Part shown: positions 11,961 through 24,300 of the stretch, piece after piece
Position numbering within the stretch: the stretch's first letter is position 1
Layout of the letters: the number at the start of each line of letters is the position of its first letter
NCBI RefSeq assembly: GCF_029168945.1
Contig: NC_083604.1
Location: 41,411,686-41,475,685, forward strand
DNA: 64,000 nucleotides
Direction of reading: 5' to 3'
Origin: Cannabis sativa
Lineage: Eukaryota > Streptophyta > Magnoliopsida > Rosales > Cannabaceae
Position numbers and translations under genes: made by a program
Notes under the pieces: generated by a model
What the model was told of the DNA's origin: nothing
The model's database searches: none
The model's input: only the letters and a program-made list of their open reading frames with translations

Positions 11961-12555
11961 GGTAGTATTTCCTTAATTGTTCTCCGTTCCAGTACTGTGG
12001 TACTAGAATGAGTTGCATTTTTTCGTCATACTTACCCAATTTGTATGCTCCGGAGTCGAGAACTTCGACCACCTGGTATGGTCCTTCCCAGTTAGGTCCT
12101 AGTACACCTGACATGCTGTCTTTGGTGTTTAGGAATACCCTTCTCAGGACCATATCTCCCACGAAGAATTTCTGAGCTTTCACTTGTTTGTTGAAAGTTA
12201 TGGTTGGCTCTCCTGCGCGTGGAACTTTGGGCTTCCTCTCTTCCACGGCCAGGATGACTTCTTCTTGCTCGTACTGAGTTGTTCGGGCATATCTCTCTCG
12301 AGGTTTGACCATGTCTCCAGCGATGTGTGGGCCTCCAAATATTACTTGCAAGTGTCCATCTATCGGTGGAGGCAACAGATCCTGGTTGTTCAGACCTTGG
12401 TTGCCCTTGACATACTTCTGTAAGTGCGGGTTGTTTTTCTTGATCAGATGTTCTATTTCCCACTTCAAGTTGTAGCATTCGTTGGTGTAGTGGCCGTAGT
12501 CTCCGTGGAACCAACAAAATTTGGTCATGTCCCTTTTGTTGGTATCTTTCTTCAT
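11956..12555 (-). pseudogene. In-frame fusion of gag C-terminus to integrase C-terminal tail (G1)
   Basis: The open frame of 199 codons starts with a gag zinc-knuckle-like motif CWFHGDYGHYTNEC, as in Ty3/gypsy gag proteins (C-x2-H-x3-GH-x4-C). It continues through the usual gag end (VIFGGPHIAGD, then EPTITF). Within a few codons it passes into the end of integrase: GDMVLRRVF, LGPNWEGPYQVVEVL and WNGEQLRKYYQ. Everything that should lie between (protease, RT, RNase H, integrase core) is missing; the join is near 12180-12205. The frame stays open across the join. It is not known to make a protein; upstream gag is broken, so it is listed as a pseudogene. Confidence 0.75.
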
Positions 12556-13660
12556 GGGCTCGGGTTCTTGTACGGAATTAACGACTAAGTTGCCATATAC
12601 ACACTCTCTATATCTTCAGTTAGGATAGTGAATGCAGTGTGTTTGGCATGATCACGGGGAGTCTGTCCAGACTTTTCGGTGAACTTTCCTCTCTTCCCGT
12701 TTCCTTGCTTGTAGTTGTTGCCTAAATGCTTGCCACTTGAATTGCTAGAATAATGGGGAAGTTGGGCGGATGTTCCAGTGGAAGGAGCCTTCGTTTTGCC
12801 CGGATTTTGCTCACCTTCTGCTCATTGAATGGCTTCTTCGAGCTTGATGAAGCCTTCGACTCGGTCAAGGAAATCACTCATTGAGTCGACCGGTCCGTTT
12901 TTCCTTATATCCTTCCATAGTTCACCAAGGACTTCAATGCCCCCCAGTATCGCAGATAACTTTCCTTCCTCGGTTACCCGCGATACCTTAGTCGCTTCTG
13001 TCATGAATCTGCTGATGTATGCCCGGAGTGGCTCGCCTGGTCGCTATTTTACTTCGACCAAATCTCCCAGATGCAATGGGAGCTAACGCGAGGAAGAGAA
13101 TTGTGCGTGGAATTCCGAAGAGAAGGTTTTCCATGAACTAAACTTTCTAGGAGCCAACTTGAAATACCATTGCTGTGCGGCTTCTGACAGAGTGGCGGGG
13201 AAGATTCTGCAGCATACGTCCCCCCGCACTCCCTGTAAATCCATTTGCATCTCAAAATGCTTGAGATGGCAGAGAGGATCTTCTCTCCAAGTGTACATCT
13301 TCCATGTTGGCATTTTGAACTTGTGAGGCAGTGGCAGGAGATTGATCTCTGGTGAGAAGGGAGTTTTGTGAGCACGGTCTAACTCAAGATCATTGTTACG
13401 CTGTCCGACCATGCCATGAAACATATTCTTTAATTCGTCGAGCTGGGCCTGTACGGCTGGGCTGACTTGATTGGCGTTTTGGTCGGGTTGGATTACGTCA
13501 GCGTCTTTCTGAGCGGGGATTTAAGTATGGGCTCCAGGCTGCACGATCTTTGTAGTATTCTGCTCGTCTGTCCCCCTTCTTCTGTTTAGATCGTCCCTTA
13601 GGTCATGGGTCGTTCCCAGCCTATCGAACACAGAAGAGCCTGGCTGCCTTAGCAGTTGGT
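12556..13660 (-). pseudogene. Degenerate gag core of G1 (Retrotrans_gag-like)
   Basis: One reading frame can be followed from about 13670 down to about 12600. It contains a capsid-type segment (FPATLSEAAQQWYFKLAP) typical of PF03732, then a conserved stretch with RPGEPLRAYISRFM. It is broken by TAA at 13521-13523, TAG at 13083-13085, TAG at 13044-13046 and TGA at 12822-12824. A single-base frame change lies near 12570-12590, just before the fusion frame. The context at each stop is what a C-to-T change of a Gln or Arg codon would leave. It also changes frame relative to the N-terminal part at 13661-14383. Confidence 0.75.
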
Positions 13661-14383
13661 TTACTTGGTTATAACATGTGGAGTGGTTCCATTATTCTGA
13701 GTGGATCCGTCGGGTATGGCTCCTCCTGATGAATTCCCGGACAAGGTCTGCCCGCCTACCTCTTGGCCCATGAGTGGAACTCGTGACCGGGGATTGGATG
13801 CCTGACCATTGGTTGTCTGCGAGGCATTCATAGTCGGGTCATCCTCCGTTTCTCCCAGGGGAATGACGCTCGGCGTTTGCTGGCCTACAGTCTGGTAGGC
13901 TCTTCGTATCAGCACAGTAGCTTGCCGATTACGATCTTCGATCTTTGCATGGTGAGCCCTTAATACCTCCATCTCTTTATCTCTCAGTTCAGCGAACATA
14001 CGCCTCTGTTCATCAAACGCGAGATTTACTGCAGCACGCAGTTCCTCTTGATCATGATGCAGAGTATTGCTATGACCCTGCATGAGTCCGAGCGCAGCAC
14101 AGAGATTTTGCAATTCGGTTGCGTCTCCGATGGTTGTTTGGGCATTGATGCCTAGTGGGATAGTCGTGTTATGAACGCCCTGGCTGTGTGCGGAACTGTT
14201 ATTCCCAATCTCTTGCACACCATGCGCAGTTTCAGTAACAGGAGTTGTCCCACCATTCACCGTGATTCCCGTCTGTCCAGGATTGACAGCGGGTGGAACC
14301 CTTGAACTCCCTGGGTCCTGCAATGTCGGATCCAGCGTCTGTGAGTTTGCTGGGTCAGTCAAGCCTCTACGAGTTTGCACCAT
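13661..14383 (-). pseudogene. N-terminal part of G1 gag
   Basis: The frame of 240 codons starts with ATG at 14383 (MVQTRRG), 58 bp after the 5' LTR, which is where gag starts in many plant gypsy elements. The sequence is low-complexity (Gln, Thr, Asn, Gly) with a charged helical part around residues 110-160. It ends at a stop at 13661 because of a frame change; the homologous reading continues in the next frame (12556-13660). The leader between LTR and ATG contains TTGGTGCTTTCATTGAGAG next to the LTR, the expected place of the primer-binding site. Confidence 0.7.
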
Positions 14384-14440
14384 CGTGTTGAATATCGAAA
14401 AGAGCGATCTGCGATTCTCCTCTCAATGAAAGCACCAAAA

Positions 14441-16322
14441 TGTTGACTTCGCTTTTAGCCAACGACAATGAGTCTTTTTGATAAGCGATAAACGATATGT
14501 CGTAATGAGAATATATATCAGAAAGCAATAATAAGACACAGGAATTCTATAGAGGTTCAGCCCCGAGCAGTTCGGTAATAGCCTAATCCTCGTTATTTTT
14601 ATTGACTTAAGAACAAAGAAGAAGTTTCCTTTTCTTATAGCTCTTACAACAGTATCTCTGAATATATAATTCTTAGATAATAATATGGCCTTAGCTTAAC
14701 TGCGTATCGGCTTCTAATTTTTCGGTCCTTTGCCTAGTGGACATTCCTCACTATTTATAGGGATGGGAAACTTGAGGAGGAAGAGTTTCCTCTCTCGTTA
14801 CAATGCGCATAAACAGAAAGATCATGCGATCAATGCTGAATGCAAGGATCGTGGGATTGAGGGTGAATACACTGATAGTGGGATCGTGTGTATGCCACAT
14901 CCACGTAACTTGATCCCTGAGTTGTAGGGATTGAGCTGATGACTCATGATGCGTCAAGCTGAATTCGCTAAGTGTTGATCACTTTGCACGGCTCGTTGAA
15001 TATTTCATTCCGGATGTGCCAGGGAGGCGTCCTGCTTGGTGTCACGGGCTCACCTTTTCAGGCAGCGGAACACCCGTGCGGCACCTTGACTTCTCTAAGC
15101 CAAGGTTAGCCTTCCAACCATCCGAGTAACAATGGGCTCATTTTTCGCGCGACCGTGTACCTCGTGCACACTTCCATCTCTCAAACAACTCCCGCCGAGT
15201 CATGCTCGCAAACATCCATGAGTGCATCCATGCATCGAGACTCTCCAGCCAAGATACTTGCACTGTCCATAGGTTCCCACCATGGTAAGGGAAATCCCAA
15301 CACCGACGCTCACCTTGTCACTCGAGACCAAGGTAGCATGTGTGGCAAGATGCCAACACCAAGCTAACGTGTCAACGCCTCTATCATGCCCCATTCGATA
15401 CTGTTTGAATAGTCTCCCTCGTCGCCCAAGGACTCCCATACGTCCATGGACCAATCCTCAAGGCGCCATGCCTTCACGCATGTTGGCAAGCCCTCAAGAC
15501 AAGCCACCAAACTAGTTGCATACATTAGACCTCTGTCCCTTTCCAACATGGTGCATCTGTCCCATGCGCGTATGCAAACTAGCCCACGAATGACTACCCG
15601 TGTCATCTCGTGTTGAGACTCGTGGCCTAGGCGCGCCACGACGTCTCTTGGAGGATCTAGGCCACGTCCCGTGCAAGTGGCATACCGGCAAGCCAAAGGA
15701 AACGTACCATTGAACCTCTGGCAGCTTTCTTCGACGCACTACCGAGTCGGCCCGATAATGTCCATGAGTACTCCAACTCACGGAGACATATGAGTCCCCT
15801 CGTGGTCCTCATATGCCCGCCCTACTAGCCCCACTGACTAGTAGTAGCTCACTTAGCACCAAGGTGCAAGGGGTAGTGGAGAGCTAACACCAGGGTACCC
15901 CCTTAAAGAGCATTTTGAGCTTTTAGCCTTCTACCAGGAACATAGATGATTTTTGCTCTGTAGACATATGGGAAGCACCATATACCAAAACACCTAGTTT
16001 CGCCAAACCGATTGCACCATTCTATTTGTAGACCCAAATAAATGATGAATACCAAGTCCCGTCCCGATCCAGACAATATTGAAGATATTTACGAAAATTC
16101 CACTACATACAAACTAAGCATCAACATGCCACCTGCATGTACCACAACATGCGCCACCACTTGACCATCACTTGGCCAACTTGTGGGCATCACTTAGCTT
16201 GTAACGTGCCATCTTAGACTGCACGTAACACTTGGCCTATCGTTCCGAGCAGATGCTCCAAGCAGAGCCCACGTGTCACCATTCTCGTGATGCCACGTCA
16301 TAGTGCCAAATTTGGGATAACA
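14441..16322 (-). repeat. 5' LTR of G1, interrupted by a solo LTR
   Basis: It starts with TGTTGACTTC at 14441 and ends with GGGATAACA at 16322. Without the nested 1191-bp insert and one copy of its 5-bp duplication it is 686 bp, the same as the 3' LTR at 4978-5663. The two differ by scattered single bases. Confidence 0.85.
15040..16230. mobile_element. Solo LTR (1191 bp) nested in the G1 5' LTR
   Basis: The ends TGTCACGGGC and GCACGTAACA form a TG...CA pair with short inverted termini and are bordered by CTTGG on both sides (15035-15039 and 16231-16235). The uninterrupted site is seen in the other G1 LTR at about 5571. It is GC-richer than its surroundings, and overlapping open frames at 15155-15781 on both strands reflect that base composition. 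Superfamily unknown. Confidence 0.85.
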
Positions 16323-16553
16323 ACAGTTATATAAAAAAAAAATAGTTTTCTATATACTTTTTTTTTGCTTATAGTAAATTTTTATTCAAGACAGAAATAA
16401 ATTTAGAAGTTGTTAGCAACAAAAGGTGCTAACTGGAAAAATTGAAGAACCAGAAAGTCTAGCCCAAATTGCCAAATCATTAGTATTGCCATTGAGATGT
16501 CTAGGGTACCAATTGAAAAAAAAATAGTTTGTGAAAAAAAGTAATATAAATAG

Positions 16554-18434
16554 TGTTGGGTTTTACGCCCTGAATAAAACTCTATTTCAATGTAATCTTT
16601 ATTCTTTAAATATCAATAAAGAAACAGAAGTATTTTCATCACTTATTGTGTCATCTGGTTCATGTTATCATTTATTTGTTTATTTGATTTATAAATTCAT
16701 CCAAATCCTTATCACATTTATATTCTTGTTTATTGTGTCGTCAGCACAGTGGAAAGTAATCAAGATTATGTGATTAAATATATATTCCTAGATTTATCAG
16801 TACACAGGGTTTAACTGATATGATAATCTACAACATAGTTTACTTGCACCTTGGATAAGTGCTATGTCCTTTCCAGGGCATTGGTTAAAGTAAAGCTTGG
16901 ATTGGATGCATGGAGTATGCATCGAAAGGGACCGATATTGAACTTTGAATCAGATATGTTAAACTTACCGTAATATCTATTCAATTCAATATCACCTAGT
17001 TGATCCTAGATCAAATGATCTTAATCCTGATATGGTTAGGTTCGATCTCAAGAGTATTATACATGTTCTTTGATTTGTTAGTTAAGCCTACTTTTTGGTC
17101 AGGGTGATACGTACATTTTGGGAACATGGTAGTGCAATTGAGTGGGAGCGCTAAACATAGATATGGAATCTATAGCTTCTATCTAGCACATAGAAGTGAA
17201 ATGATGATTTCCTTCGAGCTTGGCTAAATAGAGATAAATGGTTGAGTACTCATTTCAGTGATTATGTTTAGTTCACTGAAATATCATTTATAGGTGGCTA
17301 AGTGTTTTAAGGATAAAATGCATTGAAGGGTGTAACGGTAATTTAATTTTTATACAATGTAAATCATCTATAGAGGATCATTGATTATTGGGATTATAAC
17401 AATAGATAACTGATAGCGTATCTATATCGTGGAGCATATAGAGCGTTCTATATAACTGAGAGTGCAATTCCAAGTTCTATGGTGGATGCAATAAGGAATT
17501 AATAAGTCAGTGAATTTACTTAGTAAATTCTAGAGCTACTTATTGGAAGCTCATATACATAGGCCCATGGTCCCCATACTAGTTGAGACAATACTACTTG
17601 TAAGACTCAGTTAATTGATTTTGATTAATAAATTATAATTCTAAAATTAGACTATGTCTAGTTTATGAATTTTCACTAAACAAGGGCTTAATTGTGAAGA
17701 AAGAGTTTCTAGGGTTCATTTGTTAATTAAGAGACTTTGATTAGTCTAATTAATAAATATATTAAATGACAATATTATTTAATAATTAATTTCTAGTTAT
17801 TAAATAATTAGAATTTGTATTTAAGTGGTTAGATTAGAAAATTTGCGTTTTTGAGAAAATAAGATGGGAAAATGACAAAATGGCAAAATTGCAAAGTGGA
17901 GCCCATTATCCATTCCTTGGCCGGCCACTATGTATGGATTTTACCATTTATTTTTCTAATATTTTAATGCTAATTAAATCTAACCTAACCCTAGGTGGTT
18001 TCCTATAAATAGGTAGTGATGACTTTAGGGAAAAGATGATACATCTCATTCCTTTAGATAAAATTTGAGCCTCCTTTACTAACCCTAGCCGAAACCTCTC
18101 TCTCTCTCTTCCTCTCTTCTAAACCGAAGCCACATAGTGAAAAGAGTGAGTGCCCACACACATCAAATAGTACTCAATCATAGTATGTAAGGTTGTGAAG
18201 AATCCAGTTTCAAGAGAAGGAGATTCAGACTCAGATCTTGGTGATACTCTGCTACAGAAAAGATACAAGGGTTAGAGATCTGAGTGGAAGGAGACATTAT
18301 ATTCCGCTGCAACCACTGTAAGGTTTCTTATACTTTATATGTGTTTATTTCATATCGTTTTAGAAGTTCATATTGAGGATGTAAAATAACATAGTTGTTA
18401 GTAAATCTAAGATCCTGGTAAAATAATTCCAACA
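16554..18434 (+). mobile_element. Solo LTR of the Angela/BARE-like copia family
   Basis: It starts TGTTGGGTTTTACGCCC and ends GTAAAATAATTCCAACA, and is bordered by a perfect 5-bp duplication AATAG (16549-16553 and 18435-18439). No internal region is present, so it arose by LTR-LTR recombination. It has the full family length of 1881 bp. The open frame at 16531-16773 is not conserved. Confidence 0.9.
18004..18011 (+). promoter_or_regulatory. TATA box of the copia LTR (solo copy)
   Basis: TATAAATA lies about 430 bp before the LTR 3' end. The same octamer is at the same place in E1 (48037-48044 and 39555-39562, minus strand), OE (58352-58359 and 37263-37270, minus strand) and P (63843-63850), marking the U3/R border region. 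Confidence 0.75.
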
Positions 18435-18559
18435 AATAGAACCTCACACCAGCAAGCAACCTCTCGATTTGGCCAAATTCTACTAACTGTGGCATCACTT
18501 AACACTTCACGATCTAGAAAAAATACATGGTTTGAGAATTGATTCTTGCCAGCAAACTG

Positions 18560-18916
18560 AGTAGGGGTGAAAATCGGTCGGTTTTTACAATTTTATAACA
18601 GACCGGTCGGTTACGATTTTTATTTTACGAAAGTCGTAACCGACTGTTTAAAAATTATAACCGTATAAAACCGATTGTATGGTTTTTGGCAGTTTTGGAC
18701 GGTTTTTGACAATTTTGGGCGGTTTATTCCAGTTTTTGGCGATTTTTTTGGTTTAACCATTTTTTTACTTCAAAAACTGAAACCAGCCCCCATGTCAAAA
18801 AAACCGAAACCGAAATCGACTGCCGAATTCAGTGATGATGTGGAGCCGAAAATTCGGTTACGGCTTGATCAGTTTGATGGTCAGTTTCAGGTTATCAATT
18901 TTTATGAACACCCCTA
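18560..18916. mobile_element. hAT-type MITE in the RNase H remnant
   Basis: Direct repeats GCAAACTG (18552-18559 and 18917-18924) flank an element with TAGGGGTG near the left end (18562) and CACCCCTA at the right end. The left end has two extra bases, AG, before the TAGGGG. The interior has CGGTCGGTT motifs like the MITE at 3024-3568, so both probably belong to one family. The open frames at 18675-19029 are not genes. Confidence 0.75.
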
Positions 18917-20273
18917 GCAAACTGAATGGCAATGATCCCCGCACAGATCTCTATTTCGAGAGCATAATTGGCCTCAAATGCATCCAATTTTGCACCCCAA
19001 CATCTTCCCATATTTTTCTAAATACTTAAAATAAAAAAAAATACATGCTTTCAAAAAAAAAAACCTAAAAAATACTTTAATTTTTTTCCTATACATTAAA
19101 ATTAGTATGTATAGGCAATAAAATTATCATATTATTATTTTAAAAATAAATAAAGTAGGATTTGAATTAGTATCATCTATTTATTTGAATTAATTTTTAA
19201 GAATATTATACATTTTTTCTCTTGACTTTCATTTATTATTCAAATGATTGAACTTATATTAATTAGTGATCATCTAACACATGTCACTAAAACATTTAGA
19301 CTTCCTCACTGCACGCCACTATAAACTTTCCGCGCGTCACTGTTCGTATTTTTTATATACTTTTTAATTATTTCCTATTCTCAAAAAAATATATATCAAA
19401 TTTAATTTATTTTTATTTTTAATTAAAAAAATAAAACTTAAAACTACAAAAAATAGGTATTATATATTGGGCAAAAATTGCATTATATATATTTACATTC
19501 AACAACAAAAAATTAATTTATTGAAAGAAGAATTAAACAAATAAAAATCTGAAATACAAACACCAAATTAAAATTTTAACCCATAATATTCATCAACATT
19601 GGGTATGAACAATAAATACCATACAAAAAATTTGAACATAAATACCTAAAACAATGGGTATGAACACTAAAATGAAAATAAAAACCCAAAAATGGGCAAG
19701 AACACATCTAAATATTAGAAACCTAAACAAAAAACTAAAAATACAAATCAGATCACAATTTACTTTCCCCTTCGACAATGAACCTTGATGCGCCATCGAC
19801 CACAACCCTAAAGTGGTCTTCGATCGCCCACTCAAAACCATGATTCTTGACGAACCAAGAACCATCGTCGACTGCCCACCCGAAACCACGAGCAATGGCA
19901 AAACGATGAGATCTCCATGACGACTTTCAAAATGTCGTCGACCTACACAGATCAGAGAGAAGAGAGAGAGAATAAAATAGACAAATAAGAAAATACCCCT
20001 TAAACCAGTAATAAGGGCGTCGAAGAGGGAGGCCCTTCGGTCGATGATGGTAGAGAAGGTTTCAGTCCATCCATTGTCCACTGTGTCAATAGGCCTTTAG
20101 AGGTGGTTCGTTGATGTCTTGGAGGTGGTTCGTCGTCCTCGGGGTTTCGGAGGCTTGTTGCTTTGTCGTCTTGGAGGTGGATCGCGTGTGGTGGTTTTAG
20201 AAACAAAGACAGGGAGAAGAAGAAGAACGATTGGGTTTTTTTTTGCTAAGTGATAAGGTTTCTAAATGCAAAG

Positions 20274-20380
<107 letters not shown>

Positions 20381-20581
20381 AATAGGGTTTGTGGGGAGAA
20401 AGAAATGGGGAAACGTTAATATAAAAAAAATTAAAAGAAAATTCCTTTATTGTTTATTGTTTTTCTTTTATTGTTCGATAAATTTAATTAAAATTTACCA
20501 CCTTTAATTACTTTATTTTATCATATTTTTTTTATTTATTAAAAGTATAATTATTTTTTTTTTAATTTAGGGTTATGATAT

Positions 20582-20637
20582 AGTGACGCGCTAGGTGGGT
20601 AAGGGTACATATACCTACTCACGCCTGACGCGTCACT
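20582..20637. other. Hairpin AGTGACGCG / CGCGTCACT
   Basis: Nine-base perfect arms (20582-20590 and 20629-20637) continue inward imperfectly (TAGGTGGGTA against TACCTACTCA). A GCGCGTCACTG motif near 19332 may be an outer partner of an old DNA transposon, but no target duplication was found. Confidence 0.5.
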
Positions 20638-20710
20638 GTAGGCCAGTAATTTTCAAATTAATAAAAATAAAAAAAAATTGGGTTTTACCTTTTATTGACC
20701 CTCCATTACT

Positions 20711-20776
20711 TTTAGTGACCCATATTACAAGAGACTAACATTGAACATTTCGAGTCTACTTGTGTTGGTCACTAAA
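20711..20776. other. Hairpin TTTAGTGACC / GGTCACTAAA
   Basis: Perfect 10-base arms at 20711-20720 and 20767-20776 surround 46 bases. This could be a remnant of a short inverted-repeat element. No flanking duplication is apparent. Confidence 0.5.
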
Positions 20777-22293
20777 AATACTCCTAAAGTGGAGTGTATG
20801 CATGTATTTTTAAAAATATTATTATTAGGCATTTGTGTCTAATCTTGGATTAAAATCCTCAATATAAACTCATATATATTAGTATATTGTTATTTGAAAT
20901 TTAACTGATCAAATAAAGTGATCATGTTAGTAATAATTTTTATTAAGTATTAAAGTGTTATAAGCTAAATGTGTAGATACCTTAAGTGATATTTCTAATT
21001 TTATTGATGTGCTAAATTAGAAATTTTAAAATTTAATTACCTACTAGGTTTTATAAATTAGAAATATATTGGTAGTGGTCCCCTAAAAACAAGAGATATT
21101 ATTCTTATCTTCCCCCATCGAGAGAGAAAACTAGAGAACCCTAAGTCTTTTTAGGAAGATCATTACTAATAATTACATCAAAGATCATATCTATCAATGA
21201 ATAAATATACACTTTCACTATTTGAGTTATTATCTTTGAATCAACGAATGTATTCTTTAAATCTATGTTTATACACTTACAATAATATGTAATATGTTCA
21301 TCTATGAAATTAATCTTGATATTGCATATTTTATGAATGATAAAAAATTCCAACAAATAGAACTAGATCCATATTTAATTGATTGTGTGAGGATTTAAGG
21401 TTTTTGTCTAAAAATTTAGGAATTTTTTAAAAATCTTTATATTTGGATTTTGATCTTTAATTAATTAAATTTGATTTTTTTCATATGATATATATTTAAA
21501 ATTTGAATTCAAATTATTTTTTTATTTTACAACTTTAATTTAAACATATATAATTTAAATTTAAATTTAATTATATATTTAATTATGATATTATTTTATT
21601 AAATTATATATATATATGTGTAATTTAAGGACACTATAATTAAATCTCATTAGCATCAGTTATAATTAATATCAATTTGAAAAAAAAAAAAAATCTGCAA
21701 TAAGTAATATATATATATATATTATTATATTTAAGCTTAAAAAAAATTAAAAATACAAATCATAATTTTTAAAATTAAAAAGTCTAGAAAGACATCACAT
21801 ATTAAAAGTTTTAAAAAATAAAGAGTGTAAATAAAATCTAATTTTTTGTTATTTTCAGTCAAAATACATAGTAAAAATAATTTTATATATTTTATTTTTA
21901 ACTTGATAAAACCCGATATTAAAAATTTAATGTTTAAAATTAAAAAAAAAATAAGAGTTAAAAATCAAAGTTAAAATGGTATTAATATTTACCTATTCTT
22001 TAAAGAATAAAGACTCAATGTCAGGGTTAAAATGGTATTAACTTTAACCGAAAATATAAAAGAAAATTATCCCATATACTATTTTTTTTTTTCAAATTTA
22101 CGGTTTGGGTTTCTCAGGTAGTTTCTATGTGGGTTGCTATACGAATTTTGGTTGCGATTTAGGTTGTTCCGTTAGTTGCAATAGAGATTTCTATGTGGAA
22201 TTCCGTAAAAATATAAAAAAAAAAAAAAACTATTTTGAAGTGTAAAAATAAAAAAATCCCAAAAATAAATATTTGAGTATATAATTTGAGAAA

Positions 22294-22464
22294 TGTTAAA
22301 GGGCACGAGTGGTGCCTAGCACTCTTTTATGTGTCAATATCACTATTGGTTCAACTAAGTATCGGGTCCCATATAATTTAATATAATAACTTTTAGGGAG
22401 TATTGCTAGCCAATCGTAAGATAACATATCTAGAGGTGCTAGATACCACTAGTGCCCAATAACA
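22294..22464. mobile_element. Small MITE (171 bp) with about 30-bp inverted termini
   Basis: The left end starts TGTTAAAGGGCACGAGTGG. The right end, read on the other strand, starts TGTTATTGGGCACTAGTGG, and pairing continues through CTAGCAC. No coding frame and no certain target duplication are seen. It directly adjoins the truncated copia LTR that begins at 22468. Confidence 0.65.
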
Positions 22465-22467
22465 ATG

Positions 22468-24300
22468 TGTTGGAAATATTTTACCAGGATCTAGATTTAC
22501 TACCATGTATGTTTCATTAACATCCTAATATGAATTCTAAAACAATGAAATAAACACATATAAAGTTTAGGAAACCTTACATTGGGTGCAGCGGAATATA
22601 ATGACTCCTTCCGTTCAGATCTCTAGCCCTTGATTCCTTTCTGTAGCAGAGCATCACCAAGATCTGAACATGGATCTCTTTCTCTCCTTCCTTTGATGTT
22701 AATTCTCCTTCTTGTTGATTGGATTCTTCACAATCTTCCACACTATGATTGAGATACCACTTGATGTGTGTGGGCACTCACTCATTCACTCAAGGTTCAA
22801 AAATAGAAGAAGAAAAGAGAGGAAGAGGGTGGCGGCTATGTATAGAATATGAGGCTCAACTTTCATCTAACAGAGTTAAGTGTGAATGTGAGCCATCAAA
22901 ATCTATTAATAGGTAACTACCTAGGTTTAGGTTAGAATTATTTGGCATTAAAATAATGATAAAAACCATTAATTGTGGCCAGCCATGGGCTTTGGATATT
23001 GGGCCTCACTTATGCAATTTTGCTATTTTATCATTTCTGCATCTCATTTTCTCAAAAATGCCAATTTTCCAATTCAACCATTTAAATGCCAATTCTAATT
23101 ATTTAATAGTTAAAAATTAATTATTAAATAATATTGTCATTTAATATATTTATTAATTTAGACATATAAAGTCTCTTAATTAACAAATAAAACCTAGAAT
23201 CTCTTTTCTTCACAATTTTGCCCTTGCTTAGTGAAAATTCATAAACTAGACATAGTCTAACTTTAGAATTATAATTAATTAATTAAAATCAATTAACTGA
23301 GTCTTACAAGCAGTATGGTCTCAACTAGTATGGGGACCATGGGCCTATATAACCAAGCTTCCAATAAGCCAGACTGAATTTACCAAGTAAATTCCTTAAC
23401 TTATTAATTCCTTATTGAATCCACACTTAGAAATTGGAATTGCACTCTCAGTCATATAGAACGCTCTATATGTTCCACGATATAGATACACTATTAATTA
23501 TCCATTGTTATAATCCTAATTTGATCAATGACCCTCTAATAGATGATCTACATTGAATAGGGACTGAATCACCGTTACACCTTCAATGTATTTTATCCTT
23601 AAAACACTTAGCTCCGCAGAAATGATATTTCAACGAAGTAAAAATGAGATCTCAACCATTTATCTCTGTTTAGCCAAGCTCGAAGGATATCATCGTTTCA
23701 CTTCTAAATTCCTATAGAAGTTATAGATTCCATATTTATGTTAGCGCTCCCACTCAATTATACTATCATGTTCCCAAAATGTACGTATCACCCTAACCCA
23801 AAAGTAGGCTTAACTAACAAATCAAAGAACATGTATAATTCTTTTGAGATCGAACCTAACCATATCAGGATTAAGATCATTTGATCTAGGATCGACAGGT
23901 GATACTGAATTGAATAGATATTACAGTAAATTTTAACATATCTAATCAAAGCTCAATATCGGTCCCTTTCGATGTATACTCCATACATCTGATACTGGTA
24001 AACTTTTCCAATGCCCTGGAAAGGACACACCACTTATCCAAGGTGTAAGAATACCTATCGCTGATTATCATGCCTATCTAAATCTAGTGAGCTGACAAAT
24101 TAGGGAATAAACTTTCGAACATATAATCAAGATTATATTCCACTGTGCTGACAACACTATAATCATTAACAAATTCATATGTTCTGGACTTAAATAGAAT
24201 TTATACATTATATATATAATCATGAAATAAATTATGTGAATCATGCAACACAAAATGTTATTTCTGATCTTTATTAGTAAATCTGATTATATTGAAATGG
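22468..24300 (-). repeat. Truncated copia LTR (A3), minus orientation
   Basis: It begins on the plus strand with TGTTGGAAATATTTTACCAG, the LTR 3' end read in reverse, and follows the family sequence to about 24300. There it breaks off about 30 bp before the expected GGGCATAAAACCCAACA. No primer-binding site adjoins the left end, so it behaves as a 3' LTR of a lost minus-strand element. The right side joins leader sequence in the opposite orientation. Confidence 0.8.

Larger units (their letters stand above)
4978..16322 (-). mobile_element. Ty3/gypsy-type LTR element G1, complete ends, internally deleted
   Basis: Two LTRs of 686 bp (right one counted without its nested insertion) in the same orientation are bordered by a perfect 5-bp duplication ACAGT (4973-4977 and 16323-16327). 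On the minus strand the order is 5' LTR (14441-16322), a short leader, a degenerate gag (about 14383-12556), a frame joining the gag end to the integrase tail (12555-11956), an oppositely oriented gene (8977-11240), polypurine tract and 3' LTR (4978-5663). Protease, RT, RNase H and the integrase core are absent. The Retrotrans_gag-like region and the integrase tail fit Ty3/gypsy; the antisense gene points to the Tat lineage (inference). Two solo LTRs are nested in it. The element cannot be autonomous. Confidence 0.85.
16400..19020 (-). pseudogene. LINE-type RNase H (RVT_3-like) remnant, split by insertions
   Basis: On the minus strand 19020-18925 and 18551-18440 read through as one frame with GAKLDAFEANYALEIEIC and GKNQFSNHVFFLDREVL. 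This resembles the Ala-rich helix and the SD-containing strand of the RNase H domain at the end of plant LINEs. After the solo LTR the reading continues at about 16525-16470 with WYPRHLNGNTNDLANLG, the usual C-terminal motif (W-x-P-R-x2-N-x3-D/H-x-LA). The catalytic Asp appears as LD and upstream parts are missing. It is interrupted by the MITE 18560-18916 and the LTR 16554-18434. The fit is by eye only. Confidence 0.55.

Noticed and set aside
15155..15781. Overlapping frames on both strands in the 1191-bp solo LTR
   Set aside because: GC-rich LTR sequence with no domain; frames overlap on both strands.
19593..20206. Minus-strand frames with a possible intron
   Set aside because: Weak splice candidates, no recognisable domain, and the flanking DNA looks like decayed repeat. 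Not enough to call a gene.
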